From DATLGB01 sp038258425 (lineage in GTDB: Bacteria > Actinomycetota > Thermoleophilia > Solirubrobacterales > Solirubrobacteraceae): a stretch of 64,000 nucleotides of DNA. The translations under genes were made by a program, and so were the position numbers. Below the pieces are notes generated by a model. That model saw only the letters and a program-made list of their open reading frames with translations. It made no database searches and was not told where the DNA came from. The stretch covers positions 1 to 64,000 of the forward strand of contig JBBSPV010000013.1 of the NCBI GenBank assembly GCA_038258425.1. The letters run 5' to 3'. Positions 1 through 8,011 of the stretch are shown in pieces. Positions within the stretch are counted from its first letter, which is position 1. Each line of letters begins with the position of its first letter.

Positions 1-2456
1 CCCGGGCCGAGGCGGGCCGGGTGGAGGCCGAGCTCGCCGCCGTCGCCGAGCGCCGCGAGGCGGCCGAGGCGGCGCTGACCGCGCGCGGCTCCGCGCGCGA
101 GGCGCTCGCCGAGCGCTTCCACGCCGCCCGCACGGCGGCCGAGCGCATCGAGGCCCGCGGGGAGGCGGCGCGGGCCGCCGCCGAGGGCGCAGCCGACCGG
201 GCGCTGCGGCGCCGTGCGCTCGTCGAGGCGCTGGAGGCCGAGGCGGCCGGGGACGAGCCCGACGCCGCAGGGCTCGAGCGGGTCGCCGGACTGGAGGCCG
301 AGCTCGAGCAGCTCGCGGGCGACGCGTCGCAGCGGCTCGCACGCGAGCTCGCCGAGCTCGACGCGAGCCGGCGGGCCGCCGCCGCCCACGCCGCCGCCAC
401 GGCCGAGGCGGCCGAGACGCGGGCGGTGCAGCGGCGCGAGGCCGACGAGCGCTTCGAGGCCGCGCGGGGCGGACTGCGGGCCGCCGAGGGCGCCGCCGAC
501 CGCGCCCGCCGGGAGGCGGCCGGCGCGGGCTCCGAGCTCGCCGGGATCAACCACTTCCTGCGGTCCCAGGCGGGCGCGCCGGGCGGGGCATCCGCGCTGG
601 CGGACGCGCTGCGGGCGTCGGCCGGCGCCGAGCTCGCGCTGGCCGCCGTGCTCGGCCCGCGCCTGCGGGCCGCGGTCGCCGACGACCGCCCCGCGGCCGA
701 GGCGCTGCTCGAGCGGGCGGGGCGCGACGGCGGCGTGGCGCTGGTGGCCGGGCCGGCGTCCGACGATGGTGGCGGCCCGGCACCCTGCGCCGGCGCCACG
801 CGACTGCACGACGAGGTGATGGCGGACGGCGCGGCGGGCGAGCGGCTCGCGGCCGTCCTGCTCGCCGACGTCGGGGTCGTCGACGCCCTGTCCGGGCTGG
901 ATCCGGGCTTCCGCGGCGTCGCGGTGACCCGCGACGGCCTCGTGTGGGACGCGCGCGTCGGCGAGCTGCGACGCGTTCCCGCCGGCGGCGAGGACCGGGT
1001 GCTGGCCGAGCGCAACCGCCGCGACGGGCTCGTCGCCGCGGTCGACGCCGCCGCCGCGGCCGAGCGAGCCGCACTCGCCGAGGTCGAGGCGGCGGCCACG
1101 GCCGCCCGCGAGGCCGACGCCGCCCGGGACGGCGTCGAGCGCGCAGCTCGCGAGGCCGCGCGCGTCCACGCGGACGCCGTCGAGGCCGAGCGCCGGGCCG
1201 CGGGCGCCGTCGAGCGACGCCGCCGGGCCCCCGACGACACGGAGACGGCCGCCCGTCGCGCCCGGGCCACCGCCGCGCTGCACGCGGAGCGCCGCCTGCT
1301 CGAGCAGGCGGCGCGCGAGCGCGAGCGCCGCGCGCAGCGGATCGCCTTCGAGGCCGAGCGCGCGACGGCCGGCGAGGCGCTCGCACCCGAGGCCGAGCGC
1401 CTCGCGGACGCCCTGGGCGCCGCCGCGGCGGCGGTCCGCGAGCGGGTCGCGGCCTTCGAGGCCGAGCTGCGTGCCGACCGCGAGGCGGGGGACCGGCTGG
1501 CCGCCGAGCTGCGCGAGGGCGCCCGCCGGGAGGCGGAGGTGCAGGCGCACCTGAAGGCCCGCGGCGAGGACGTCACCCGCGCCGAGGTGCGCGCCCAGCA
1601 GGCGCGCGACCGCGCCGCGGAGGCCGGCGCGGAGCGCGAGGGGCTCGCCGGGCGGCTCGGCCTGGAGGCCGAACCGGCCACCGAGCCGCTCGCCGACGTG
1701 GAGCGCGAGCGCCTCGCCGTGCAGATCGAGCGGCTGCAGCGGCGCCGGGAGCAGCTCGGCCCGGTCAACCCGCTCGCCAAGGCCGAGTACGAGGAGGCCG
1801 TCGCGCACGTCGAGGAGCTCGAGACCCAGCGCGTGGACGCCGAGCGGGCGATCCACGAGCTGCAAGGCGTCATTCGCGAGACGGACCTCAAGATCAAGCA
1901 GGCCTTCGAGGAGACGTTCGCCGCGACGGCGCGCAACTTCGAGGAGCTCGTGGGCCAGCTGTTCCCGGGCGGCCGCGGCCGGCTGCGGCTCGTGCGCGAG
2001 GACGCCGGGCCGCGCCCGGTCCTCGGGGGTGTGGACGCCGGCCAGGCGGCCCCGGAACCCGAGGAGGCCGAGGTCGGCGGGGAGACCGTGCCGGAGGAGG
2101 ACCTGGCCGGCGTCGAGATCGAGATCACCCCGGCGGGCAAGGCGACCAAGCGCCTGTCGCTGCTCTCGGGCGGCGAGAAGTCCCTGACCGCCCTGGCCTT
2201 CCTGTTCGCGGTCTTCCTCGCCCGGCCGTGCCCGTTCTACATCCTCGATGAGGTCGAGGCTGCGCTCGACGACCTCAACATCGACCGCTTCCTCACCGTC
2301 CTGCGCCGCTACGCGGACCGCGCGCAGTTCATCGTCGTCACCCACCAGAAGCGGACGATGGAGGCCGCGGACTGCCTTTACGGCGTGTCCATGGCCGGCA
2401 ACGGGGTCTCGAAGGTCGTCTCCCGGCGACTGCCGCCGGAGGCCGCCGCCGCCTGA
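1..2456 (+). CDS. smc: Chromosome segregation protein SMC, C-terminal part (gene starts before the window)
   Basis: Structural-maintenance ATPase that forms the condensin ring on DNA with ScpA/ScpB. The reading frame is open from base 3, so the N-terminal Walker A half lies outside the window. What is visible: Ala/Arg/Glu-rich coiled coil, then a globular hinge region (about residues 185-330 of the visible part), a second long coiled coil containing the QRRREQLGPVNPLA-type SMC segment, and the C-terminal ATPase half with the ABC signature LSGGEKS (about residue 715) and Walker B YILDEVEAALDD. It ends convergently with the rhomboid gene 18 bases away. Upstream of ftsY, as in many actinobacteria. 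Family assignment is secure. Confidence 0.97.
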   Translation, partial: RAEAGRVEAELAAVAERREAAEAALTARGSAREALAERFHAARTAAERIEARGEAARAAAEGAADRALRRRALVEALEAEAAGDEPDAAGLERVAGLEAELEQLAGDASQRLARELAELDASRRAAAAHAAATAEAAETRAVQRREADERFEAARGGLRAAEGAADRARREAAGAGSELAGINHFLRSQAGAPGGASALADALRASAGAELALAAVLGPRLRAAVADDRPAAEALLERAGRDGGVALVAGPASDDGGGPAPCAGATRLHDEVMADGAAGERLAAVLLADVGVVDALSGLDPGFRGVAVTRDGLVWDARVGELRRVPAGGEDRVLAERNRRDGLVAAVDAAAAAERAALAEVEAAATAAREADAARDGVERAAREAARVHADAVEAERRAAGAVERRRRAPDDTETAARRARATAALHAERRLLEQAARERERRAQRIAFEAERATAGEALAPEAERLADALGAAAAAVRERVAAFEAELRADREAGDRLAAELREGARREAEVQAHLKARGEDVTRAEVRAQQARDRAAEAGAEREGLAGRLGLEAEPATEPLADVERERLAVQIERLQRRREQLGPVNPLAKAEYEEAVAHVEELETQRVDAERAIHELQGVIRETDLKIKQAFEETFAATARNFEELVGQLFPGGRGRLRLVREDAGPRPVLGGVDAGQAAPEPEEAEVGGETVPEEDLAGVEIEITPAGKATKRLSLLSGGEKSLTALAFLFAVFLARPCPFYILDEVEAALDDLNIDRFLTVLRRYADRAQFIVVTHQKRTMEAADCLYGVSMAGNGVSKVVSRRLPPEAAAA

Positions 2457-2474
2457 GGCGCCGCCGCCGCCCGC

Positions 2475-3188
2475 TCAGCGGACGGCGTCGAGCTCGGCCA
2501 GCAGCTCCTCGGTGCTCTTCTTGCCCGCCGGCTTGCCGCGCGCGCCCGGGGAGGGGCTCCCGCCGGCCGGCGCCCGGCGCGTGGCGCGGTCGCGACTGCC
2601 GAGCCAGTACGCGGCGAGGAACCCGCCCAGGGCGCCGAACAGATGGCCCTGCCAGGAGATCCCGTCGCGCGGCACGAGCCCGGAGATGAGCGTCGTCCCC
2701 CAGATGATCGCGACGACGGCGCCCGTCACGAGGTGCAGCACGCTGCGGGTGAACGCCCCGCGACCGACGAGATAGGCCGCATAGCCGAAGACGAGGCCGC
2801 TGGCCCCGATGTGGACGGTGTCGCCCGGCGCCACGAGCCACGTGCCCAGGCCGCCGACCACCGCCACCGTCGCGGTGACGAGGATCACGCGCGCCAGGCC
2901 GCTGAGGGCGACGACCCCGCCGAGGATCAGGAACGGGACGGTGTTGCCGATCAGGTGCGACCACGAGCCGTGCAGGAAGGGGGAGAAGACGACGCCGTCG
3001 AGCCCGTCGACGTGGCGGGGCAGGATGCCGCCCTCGGGGTTGAGCCGGTAGCGGTCGAGCGCGTTGATCGCCTCGACGACCCACATGACGACGACCATCG
3101 CGCCGACGAGCAGCAGCGCCCGGACCCGGTCGGGGTCGAGCGCCGGGAGGCGGCGGGTGGGGGACGTACGGGTCGGCTCGGCGGTCAC
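2475..3188 (-). CDS. Rhomboid family intramembrane serine protease
   Basis: Polytopic membrane protease of 237 aa with about six hydrophobic segments. The catalytic dyad is visible: GASG with Ser130 in one membrane helix and His182 in a later one (WQGHLFG). The oxyanion-type SWSHLIGN motif (His78, Asn82) is also present. The start is a GTG that overlaps the stop of the upstream acetyltransferase (GTGA), so the two are translationally coupled. A hydrophilic, Lys/Arg-rich cytosolic tail follows the last helix. Substrates cannot be inferred from sequence. Confidence 0.9.
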   Translation of the reverse strand: MTAEPTRTSPTRRLPALDPDRVRALLLVGAMVVVMWVVEAINALDRYRLNPEGGILPRHVDGLDGVVFSPFLHGSWSHLIGNTVPFLILGGVVALSGLARVILVTATVAVVGGLGTWLVAPGDTVHIGASGLVFGYAAYLVGRGAFTRSVLHLVTGAVVAIIWGTTLISGLVPRDGISWQGHLFGALGGFLAAYWLGSRDRATRRAPAGGSPSPGARGKPAGKKSTEELLAELDAVR

Positions 3189-3643
3189 AGCTGCTTCTCT
3201 CCCCAGAAGGAGGCGTAGGGGTTGCCGTTGTAGTCGGCGACCTCGGAGTATCCCGCCCCGAGATAAAGACGTAGTGCGGCGTGCTGGTGGACGCCGGTGT
3301 CGAGCCGCACCCGCCGGTACCCGAGCCCGCGCGCCGCGTCCTCGAGCGCCGCGAGCAGCAGGTGCGACAGGCCCCGACCGCGCCGGCCGGGCGTCACGTA
3401 CATCCGCTTGATCTCCGCCGCCTCCTCGTCGAGGCGCTTGATCCCGCCGCCGGCCACCGCCTTCTCGCCGTCGTAGAGCCCGACGAAGCGGCCGCCGGGC
3501 GGGCTGAAGTCCTCGGGCGTCGCGCTGGGCCCCGGTCCGAGGTCCCTCCCGTAGAGGTCGACGATCTCCGCGACCATGGCGTCCACGAGCGCCAGCGCGT
3601 CCGGGGAGTCGGCGGGAAGGGTCCGGGCCTCGGGCATCGGCAC
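3185..3643 (-). CDS. GNAT family N-acetyltransferase
   Basis: About 150-aa single-domain acetyltransferase. It has the GNAT acetyl-CoA loop (GRRGRGLSHLLLAALEDAA region), preceded by the KRMYV beta strand and followed by YRRVRLDTGVHQHAALRLYLGAGY, a standard motif A/B arrangement. The start could be GTG at 3643 or ATG at 3637; a minus-strand GACAAT element at 3651-3646 would fit a leaderless transcript from the ATG. Divergent from ftsY and overlapping the downstream rhomboid gene. Acceptor substrate unknown. Confidence 0.85.
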   Translation of the reverse strand: MPMPEARTLPADSPDALALVDAMVAEIVDLYGRDLGPGPSATPEDFSPPGGRFVGLYDGEKAVAGGGIKRLDEEAAEIKRMYVTPGRRGRGLSHLLLAALEDAARGLGYRRVRLDTGVHQHAALRLYLGAGYSEVADYNGNPYASFWGEKQL

Positions 3644-3644
3644 C

Positions 3645-3650
3645 TATTGT
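3645..3650 (+). promoter_or_regulatory. Probable -10 element of ftsY (TATTGT)
   Basis: TATTGT lies 11 bases before the ftsY ATG in very GC-rich DNA. A transcript starting about 7 bases downstream would have almost no leader, which supports the ATG at 3662 over starts further upstream. Confidence 0.45.
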
Positions 3651-3661
3651 CCCCGACCGCC

Positions 3662-4669
3662 ATGGCCCGTGACTGGTACGACCTCTTCCTCACCGCCGGC
3701 GGCGGCGCCGGCGAGCCCGCCGGCGCGCCGCCCGCCGAGGAGCGCGAGTCCGAGCGCCGCGGGTTCTTCCGTCGCCTGCGCTCCAACATGCGCAAGACGC
3801 GGGAGGCGCTGCAGGCCGAGGTCCAGGCCACGCTGTTCGAGGGCGACCTCGACGAGGAGACGTGGGAGCGGCTGGAGGAGGCGCTGATCTACGCGGACGT
3901 CGGCGCGCGGACGACCGCCCAGGTCGTCGGGCAGCTCGAGCAGGAGGCCGAGGACGGCACGCTCATCGGCGGGGAGGCGCTCAGCGGGCGCTTGGCCGAA
4001 CTGCTCGCGGCCATCGCCCGCACCGGCTCGGACCGCATCGACCTGCGGCCGGAGCCGACGGTCATCCTCGTGGTCGGCGTCAACGGCACGGGCAAGACCA
4101 CGACGATCGGCAAGCTCGCCTGGCACCTGCGCAAGGAGCTCGGACGGCGGGTGGTCATCGGCGCCGCGGACACGTTCCGGGCCGCCGCCGTGGAGCAGCT
4201 CGAGCGCTGGGCCGAGCGCGCGGAGTGCGAGTTCGTCAAGGGCAAGGAGAACTCCGATCCCGGCGCCGTCGCCTTCGACGCGGTCAGGCGCGGGCGCGAG
4301 ACCGGCGCGGACGTCGTCATCGTCGACACCGCCGGGCGCCTGCACACCCAGGACAACCTCATGGAGGAGCTCACGAAGATCCGCCGGGTCATCGCCAAGC
4401 AGCTGCCGGAGGCACCGCACGAGACGCTGATGACCGTCGACGCCACCACGGGCCAGAACGGCCTGCGCCAGGCCAAGCTCTTCGGGGAGGCGGTGGACGT
4501 CACCGGCATCGTCCTGACCAAGCTCGACGGCACGGCGAAGGGCGGCATCGCGCTGGCCATCGCGAGCGAGCTCGGCATCCCGGTCAAGCTCATCGGCGTC
4601 GGCGAGCAGCTCGAGGATCTGCGCCCGTTCGACGCCGACGCCTTCGCCGGGGCGCTGCTGCAGGGTTAG
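3662..4669 (+). CDS. ftsY: Signal recognition particle receptor FtsY
   Basis: SRP receptor GTPase (335 aa) that docks ribosome-SRP complexes at the membrane by forming a GTPase heterodimer with Ffh, encoded at 18.1 kb. The N domain helices (FFRRLRSNMRKTREAL) are followed by the G domain with P-loop GVNGTGKTT (residues 139-147), ADTFRAAAVEQL, DTAGRLHTQ and TKLDGTAKGG. The acidic A domain typical of E. coli FtsY is reduced to a short N-terminal stretch, as is usual in Gram-positives. The reading frame is open further upstream, but ATG 3662 has a -10 hexamer just before it and begins where homology begins. Its stop overlaps that of the convergent ABM-like gene by 4 bases. Confidence 0.96.
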   Translation: MARDWYDLFLTAGGGAGEPAGAPPAEERESERRGFFRRLRSNMRKTREALQAEVQATLFEGDLDEETWERLEEALIYADVGARTTAQVVGQLEQEAEDGTLIGGEALSGRLAELLAAIARTGSDRIDLRPEPTVILVVGVNGTGKTTTIGKLAWHLRKELGRRVVIGAADTFRAAAVEQLERWAERAECEFVKGKENSDPGAVAFDAVRRGRETGADVVIVDTAGRLHTQDNLMEELTKIRRVIAKQLPEAPHETLMTVDATTGQNGLRQAKLFGEAVDVTGIVLTKLDGTAKGGIALAIASELGIPVKLIGVGEQLEDLRPFDADAFAGALLQG

Positions 4670-5253
4670 CCGGTCTCGACCACCTGGTAGAGCGACGGGT
4701 GGGAGGCGAACGGCATGGCGCCGGTCACCGACCGGAACCCCGGGTGCTCGACGGCCTTGGCGAAGGCCAGGGGACTCGACCAGCGGGCGAGGTTGACGAA
4801 GCGGAACCCCGTGGCGCCGACGCTGCGATGCAGGCGGGTCCCGAGGTAGCCGGGCTGGGCGGCGAGCAGGTCGCGGCCGCGGTCCCAGCCGGCGAGGAAG
4901 TCGGCGTCGGCGTCCGCCGGGACCTCGAACGGGTCGATCAGGTCCACGCCCCCGTCGTCGTCGGGCGTGCCGTCCTCGTGGACGACGTCGTAGACGCCCT
5001 GATGCGCCTCGAAGGGCAGCTGCGCGCCGGGGAAGGCCGGGTCGGCGAGGACCTCGTCCCAGGTCTCGGCGGAGTCGACCCCGGCGACCTCGACGAAGCG
5101 GAACGCCGCGTCGGGCCGCAGCGCGCGGAGCACGGCCGTGAGCCCGAAGCCCTCGCGGCCCAGCAGCCAGTCGCGAGCGCGCTCCCAGCCGGCGAGGAAC
5201 GCGTCGTCGGCCTCCGGGGCGACTTCGAAGGCGCGGATGAGCGTCAGTCGCAT
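4666..5253 (-). CDS. Tandem antibiotic-biosynthesis-monooxygenase (ABM)-like domain protein
   Basis: 195-aa cytosolic protein made of two similar halves (about 1-95 and 105-195). Each begins with a strand rich in hydrophobics, then F(L)AGWERARDWLL / FLAGWDRGRDLLA, then a FRFVEVA / FRFVNLARW strand and ends in a YDVV / YQVV strand. This ferredoxin-like alpha/beta pattern is typical of ABM and dimeric alpha-beta-barrel proteins. It may be a small-molecule monooxygenase or a binding protein; no catalytic residue can be assigned. ATG start with a TAGAAC -10-like element 6 bases upstream on the same strand. Confidence 0.7.
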   Translation of the reverse strand: MRLTLIRAFEVAPEADDAFLAGWERARDWLLGREGFGLTAVLRALRPDAAFRFVEVAGVDSAETWDEVLADPAFPGAQLPFEAHQGVYDVVHEDGTPDDDGGVDLIDPFEVPADADADFLAGWDRGRDLLAAQPGYLGTRLHRSVGATGFRFVNLARWSSPLAFAKAVEHPGFRSVTGAMPFASHPSLYQVVETG

Positions 5254-5423
5254 GGGTCAGTTCTACCCCTCGGGGCCCGGACGTCAAGGGCGATCGGCCC
5301 GGGTGGGGCGGCGGCCATGACCCGCGACGACGTCACGCTTCAGATCCTGTCCGCCAAGCGCCGCTCGGCCTGCCCTTCACCTCCGCGATCGGGTGGGAGG
5401 CCTGGGCAGAGCGTCAGTCGCGC

Positions 5424-5445
5424 TCCGGTCGCCCTGGCGACCGGA
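5424..5445 (-). terminator. GC-rich hairpin downstream of upp
   Basis: A perfect inverted repeat, TCCGGTCGCC and its complement with a 2-base centre, 33 bases beyond the upp stop codon. No T-run follows, as is common for actinobacterial terminators. The remainder of the 225-base gap 5254-5478 shows no gene. Confidence 0.5.
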
Positions 5446-5478
5446 CGACGACTCCCTCCCTCCTCCCTGCGCGCGACG

Positions 5479-6120
5479 TCACGTCGTCCCGAACAGCCGG
5501 TCGCCCGCGTCGCCGAGGCCCGGGCGGATGTAGCCGCGCTCGTCCAGGCGGGCATCGATGGCGGCGCACGTCACGGGGACCTCCGGATGGCGCTCCGCGA
5601 GCGCCCCCAGACCCTCCGGGGCGGCGACCAGGCAGACGAAGCGCAGGCCCGCCGGCTCGGAGGCCTTGACCACGTCGAGCGCGTGGACGGCCGACCCGCC
5701 CGTGGCGAGCATCGGGTCGACGACGATGAGCTCGGAGCCGCCGAGCCGGGGCGGCAGCGACTCGTAGTAGTTGACCGGCTTGAGCGCCTCCTCGTCCCGG
5801 TAGACGCCGAGGTGGCCGACGCGCGCCTCCGGCACCACGCGCAGCGCCCCGTCGACCATGCCCAGCCCGGCCCGCATGATGGCCACGACGACGATGTCGC
5901 CGGCCAGGCGCCGGGCGGGCGCCTCCTCGAGCGGCGTGGTCACCGTCGTCTCGACGACCGCGAGGTCGCGCAGCGCCTCGTAGAGCAGCAGCACGGAGAC
6001 GTCCTGCAGGGTGGCGCGGAACGTCGGCGACGGCGTGTCGCGGTCTCGCAGCACGGCGAGGTGGCGGGCGGCGAGCGGATGCTCGACGACGGTCAGGCGC
6101 GGGTGCGGCGGGTCGGCCAC
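5479..6120 (-). CDS. upp: Uracil phosphoribosyltransferase
   Basis: Salvage enzyme: uracil + PRPP to UMP + PPi. 213 aa, full length. Family motifs are visible: FRATLQDVSVLLLYEA near the N-terminus, VVAIMRAGLGMVDG, the PRPP-binding loop VVDPMLATGGSAVHAL and the C-terminal uracil-binding GYIRPGLGDAGDRLFGT. GTG start, with a minus-strand TAGGTT 7 bases upstream suggesting a leaderless message. Divergent from the cytidine deaminase fusion, so both arms of pyrimidine salvage flank one intergenic region that carries a long inverted repeat. Confidence 0.95.
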   Translation of the reverse strand: MADPPHPRLTVVEHPLAARHLAVLRDRDTPSPTFRATLQDVSVLLLYEALRDLAVVETTVTTPLEEAPARRLAGDIVVVAIMRAGLGMVDGALRVVPEARVGHLGVYRDEEALKPVNYYESLPPRLGGSELIVVDPMLATGGSAVHALDVVKASEPAGLRFVCLVAAPEGLGALAERHPEVPVTCAAIDARLDERGYIRPGLGDAGDRLFGTT

Positions 6121-6127
6121 GGCCCGG

Positions 6128-6133
6128 AACCTA
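6128..6133 (-). promoter_or_regulatory. Probable -10 element of upp (TAGGTT)
   Basis: Minus-strand TAGGTT lies 7 bases before the upp GTG. The matching -35 region would fall inside the left arm of the inverted repeat at 6146-6160, so a factor bound there could block this promoter. Confidence 0.45.
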
Positions 6134-6145
6134 CCGGCGAGTGCC

Positions 6146-6194
6146 GGGGTGGTCGAGGTTAGGTCCCATAAAGGGCCTCAACCTCGACCACCCC
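6146..6194. repeat. Long inverted repeat between upp and the CYTH-cytidine deaminase gene
   Basis: Two perfect 15-base arms (6146-6160 GGGGTGGTCGAGGTT and 6180-6194 its exact complement) enclose a second nested pairing, AGGTCCC against GGGCCT with one bulged T, leaving a 5-base ATAAA loop. The whole element is about 49 bases with roughly 21 pairs. It lies in the upstream region shared by two divergent salvage genes, over the predicted -35 of upp. It could be an operator, an RNA element or a small mobile repeat; the sequence alone does not decide. Confidence 0.75.
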
Positions 6195-6234
6195 ACGGCT
6201 GGCTCACCGCTTCGCAGCGCCGGCTCCGCGCGGC

Positions 6235-6240
6235 TAGGCT
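6235..6240 (+). promoter_or_regulatory. Probable -10 element deciding the CYTH-deaminase start (TAGGCT)
   Basis: TAGGCT ends 8 bases before GTG 6249. It supports that GTG as a leaderless start rather than the in-frame upstream GTG at 6141, which would translate through the inverted repeat. Confidence 0.5.
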
Positions 6241-6248
6241 CGCGGCGA

Positions 6249-7166
6249 GTGCCCGAGCCCCGCCGCAACGTCGAGCTCAAGGCCGTCGACCGCGACCCGG
6301 CGGCCACGCTCGCCGCCGCGCTCGGCGCGGGCGCGCAGGACCGGGGCACCCTCGTCCAGCGCGACACGTACTTCGGCGTGCCCCACGGCCGGCTCAAGCT
6401 CCGCGAGGAGGAGGACGCCGACGGCGCCCGCGCCGTGATGATCGCCTACGAGCGCCCGGACGAGCCGACCGTGCGCCTGTCCCGCTACCGGCTCGTGGAC
6501 GTCGGCGACCCGGCCGGCACCCGCGCCGCGCTCGAGGCGACCTGCGGCGTCCGCGCCGTGGTGGCCAAGCGCCGGCGCCTGCTGCTCGCCGACAACGTGC
6601 GCATCCACCTCGACGAGGTGGATGGGCTCGGCGCCTTCCTCGAGCTCGAGGCCGTGGTGGCGCCGGACGCCGACCTGCACGCCGAGCGGGGGAAGGTCGA
6701 CCGCCTGCGCGAACTGCTCGACGTCCGCGACGAGGACCTGCGCCCCGGCTCCTACGCCGACGCGCTCGTCCCGGCGGCCGACCCCGAGCTGCTGGCCGGC
6801 GCCCGCGCCGCGATGGCCGAGGCCTACGCGCCCTACTCGACGCTGCACGTCGGCGCTGCCGTGCGCACGGACGACGGCCGGCGCTTCACGGGCGCCAACG
6901 TCGAGAACGCGGCCTACCCGCAGGGCCAGTGCGCGGAGGCGACCGCGCTCGGGGCGATGGCCTCGGCGGGCGGCCGGCGGGTGCAGGAGGTCGTGGTCGC
7001 CTCCGAGCTCGGCGTCGCGCCGTGCGGCGGCTGCCGCCAGCGGCTGAAGGAGTTCGGCACCGCGGAGACCGTCGTGCACCTCGCCGACGAGGAGCGCGTG
7101 CTGCGCACGCTGACCCTCGGCGAGCTACTGCCGCACGCGTTCGAGCAGACGGACCTGCCGCAGTGA
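6249..7166 (+). CDS. cdd: CYTH domain - cytidine deaminase fusion protein
   Basis: A 305-aa two-domain protein. Residues 5-175 form a CYTH (adenylate cyclase IV/thiamine-triphosphatase) domain: RNVELKAVD at the N-terminus, RLKLREEE, YERPDE, KRRRLLL, VRIHLDEVDGLGAFLELE. These are the acidic and basic tunnel residues expected for triphosphate/metal binding. Residues about 180-305 are a complete cytidine deaminase (cytidine/deoxycytidine to uridine/deoxyuridine): AYAPYS, NVENAAYPQGQCAEATA with zinc ligand Cys228 and catalytic Glu230, and PCGGCRQRL with Cys259 and Cys262. The stop overlaps the next gene (GTGA). No frameshift or stop separates the domains, so the fusion looks genuine. The role of the CYTH half is unknown. 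Confidence 0.85.
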   Translation: MPEPRRNVELKAVDRDPAATLAAALGAGAQDRGTLVQRDTYFGVPHGRLKLREEEDADGARAVMIAYERPDEPTVRLSRYRLVDVGDPAGTRAALEATCGVRAVVAKRRRLLLADNVRIHLDEVDGLGAFLELEAVVAPDADLHAERGKVDRLRELLDVRDEDLRPGSYADALVPAADPELLAGARAAMAEAYAPYSTLHVGAAVRTDDGRRFTGANVENAAYPQGQCAEATALGAMASAGGRRVQEVVVASELGVAPCGGCRQRLKEFGTAETVVHLADEERVLRTLTLGELLPHAFEQTDLPQ

Positions 7167-8011
7167 CCGACCCACGGCCGGCAGCCACCAGTGGCCCCGC
7201 CACCGACGCCGCCAGTGCCGCCGCCCTCGCCGAGGCCCGCACGCCGCTGCGCCCGCAGGTGGGGCTCGTGCTCGGCTCCGGCCTCGGCGCGCTCGCCGAC
7301 GGTCTCGGCGACGCGACGGCGATCCCCTACGGCGAGCTGCCGGGGTTCCGGGCACCGACGGTCGGCGGGCACGCCGGCCGGCTCGTCGTCGGCCGCCACG
7401 GGACGACGCCGGTCGCGATGCTCGCCGGGCGCGCCCACGTCTACGAGGGCGCGACGGGCGCCGAGGTCGCCGCGGGGGTCCGCACCCTGCGGGCCCTCGG
7501 CTGCGAGGCGGTCGTGCTCACCTGCGCAGCCGGCTCGCTGGACCCCGAGACGCCGCCGGGCTCGCTCGTGGCCTTCGCCGACCACATCGACCTGCAGCCG
7601 ACGAACCCGCTGATCGGCCCCAACGACGACACCCTCGGCCCGCGCTTCCCCCCGCTGAGCGGCCTCTACGACTCCGGCCTGCGCGCCGCCCTGCACGCCG
7701 CCGCGGCGGCGGAGGAGGTGCGGTTGACGGAGGGCGTCTACCTCGCGGTCAGCGGCCCGGCCTTCGAGACGCCGGCCGAGATCCGCGCCTTCCGCACCCT
7801 CGGCGCCGACCTCGTCGGCATGTCGACGGTGCCGGAGGCGATCGCGGCCGCCCACTGCGGCCTCGCCGTGGCCGCCGTCGCGGTGGTGACGAACCTCGCC
7901 GAGGGCCTGACCGACGTGCCCCTCTCCCACGAGCAGACGCTGGCCGGCGCGGCGCAGGGCGCCGAGGCCTTCGCGCGCCTGCTCGGCCGCTTCCTGGAGG
8001 ACTTCGGATGA
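7163..8011 (+). CDS. punA: Purine nucleoside phosphorylase (trimeric type)
   Basis: Phosphorolysis of (deoxy)inosine/guanosine to base and (deoxy)ribose-1-phosphate. 282 aa from a GTG that overlaps the preceding stop; the open frame extends far upstream but the GTGA overlap and the family length fix this start. Class II motifs: LGSGLG, GHAGRLV, GRAHVYEG, the CAAGSLDP segment corresponding to TNAAGG, SGPAFETPAEIR, GADLVGMSTVPEA and VTNLAEG. Followed by deoC with an ATGA overlap, linking release of deoxyribose phosphate to its breakdown. Confidence 0.93.
   Translation: MTDPRPAATSGPATDAASAAALAEARTPLRPQVGLVLGSGLGALADGLGDATAIPYGELPGFRAPTVGGHAGRLVVGRHGTTPVAMLAGRAHVYEGATGAEVAAGVRTLRALGCEAVVLTCAAGSLDPETPPGSLVAFADHIDLQPTNPLIGPNDDTLGPRFPPLSGLYDSGLRAALHAAAAAEEVRLTEGVYLAVSGPAFETPAEIRAFRTLGADLVGMSTVPEAIAAAHCGLAVAAVAVVTNLAEGLTDVPLSHEQTLAGAAQGAEAFARLLGRFLEDFG

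Noticed and set aside
6141..6248. Upstream GTG start for the CYTH-deaminase
   Set aside because: It would translate the inverted repeat and lies upstream of the -10-like TAGGCT; GTG 6249 gives the family N-terminus.
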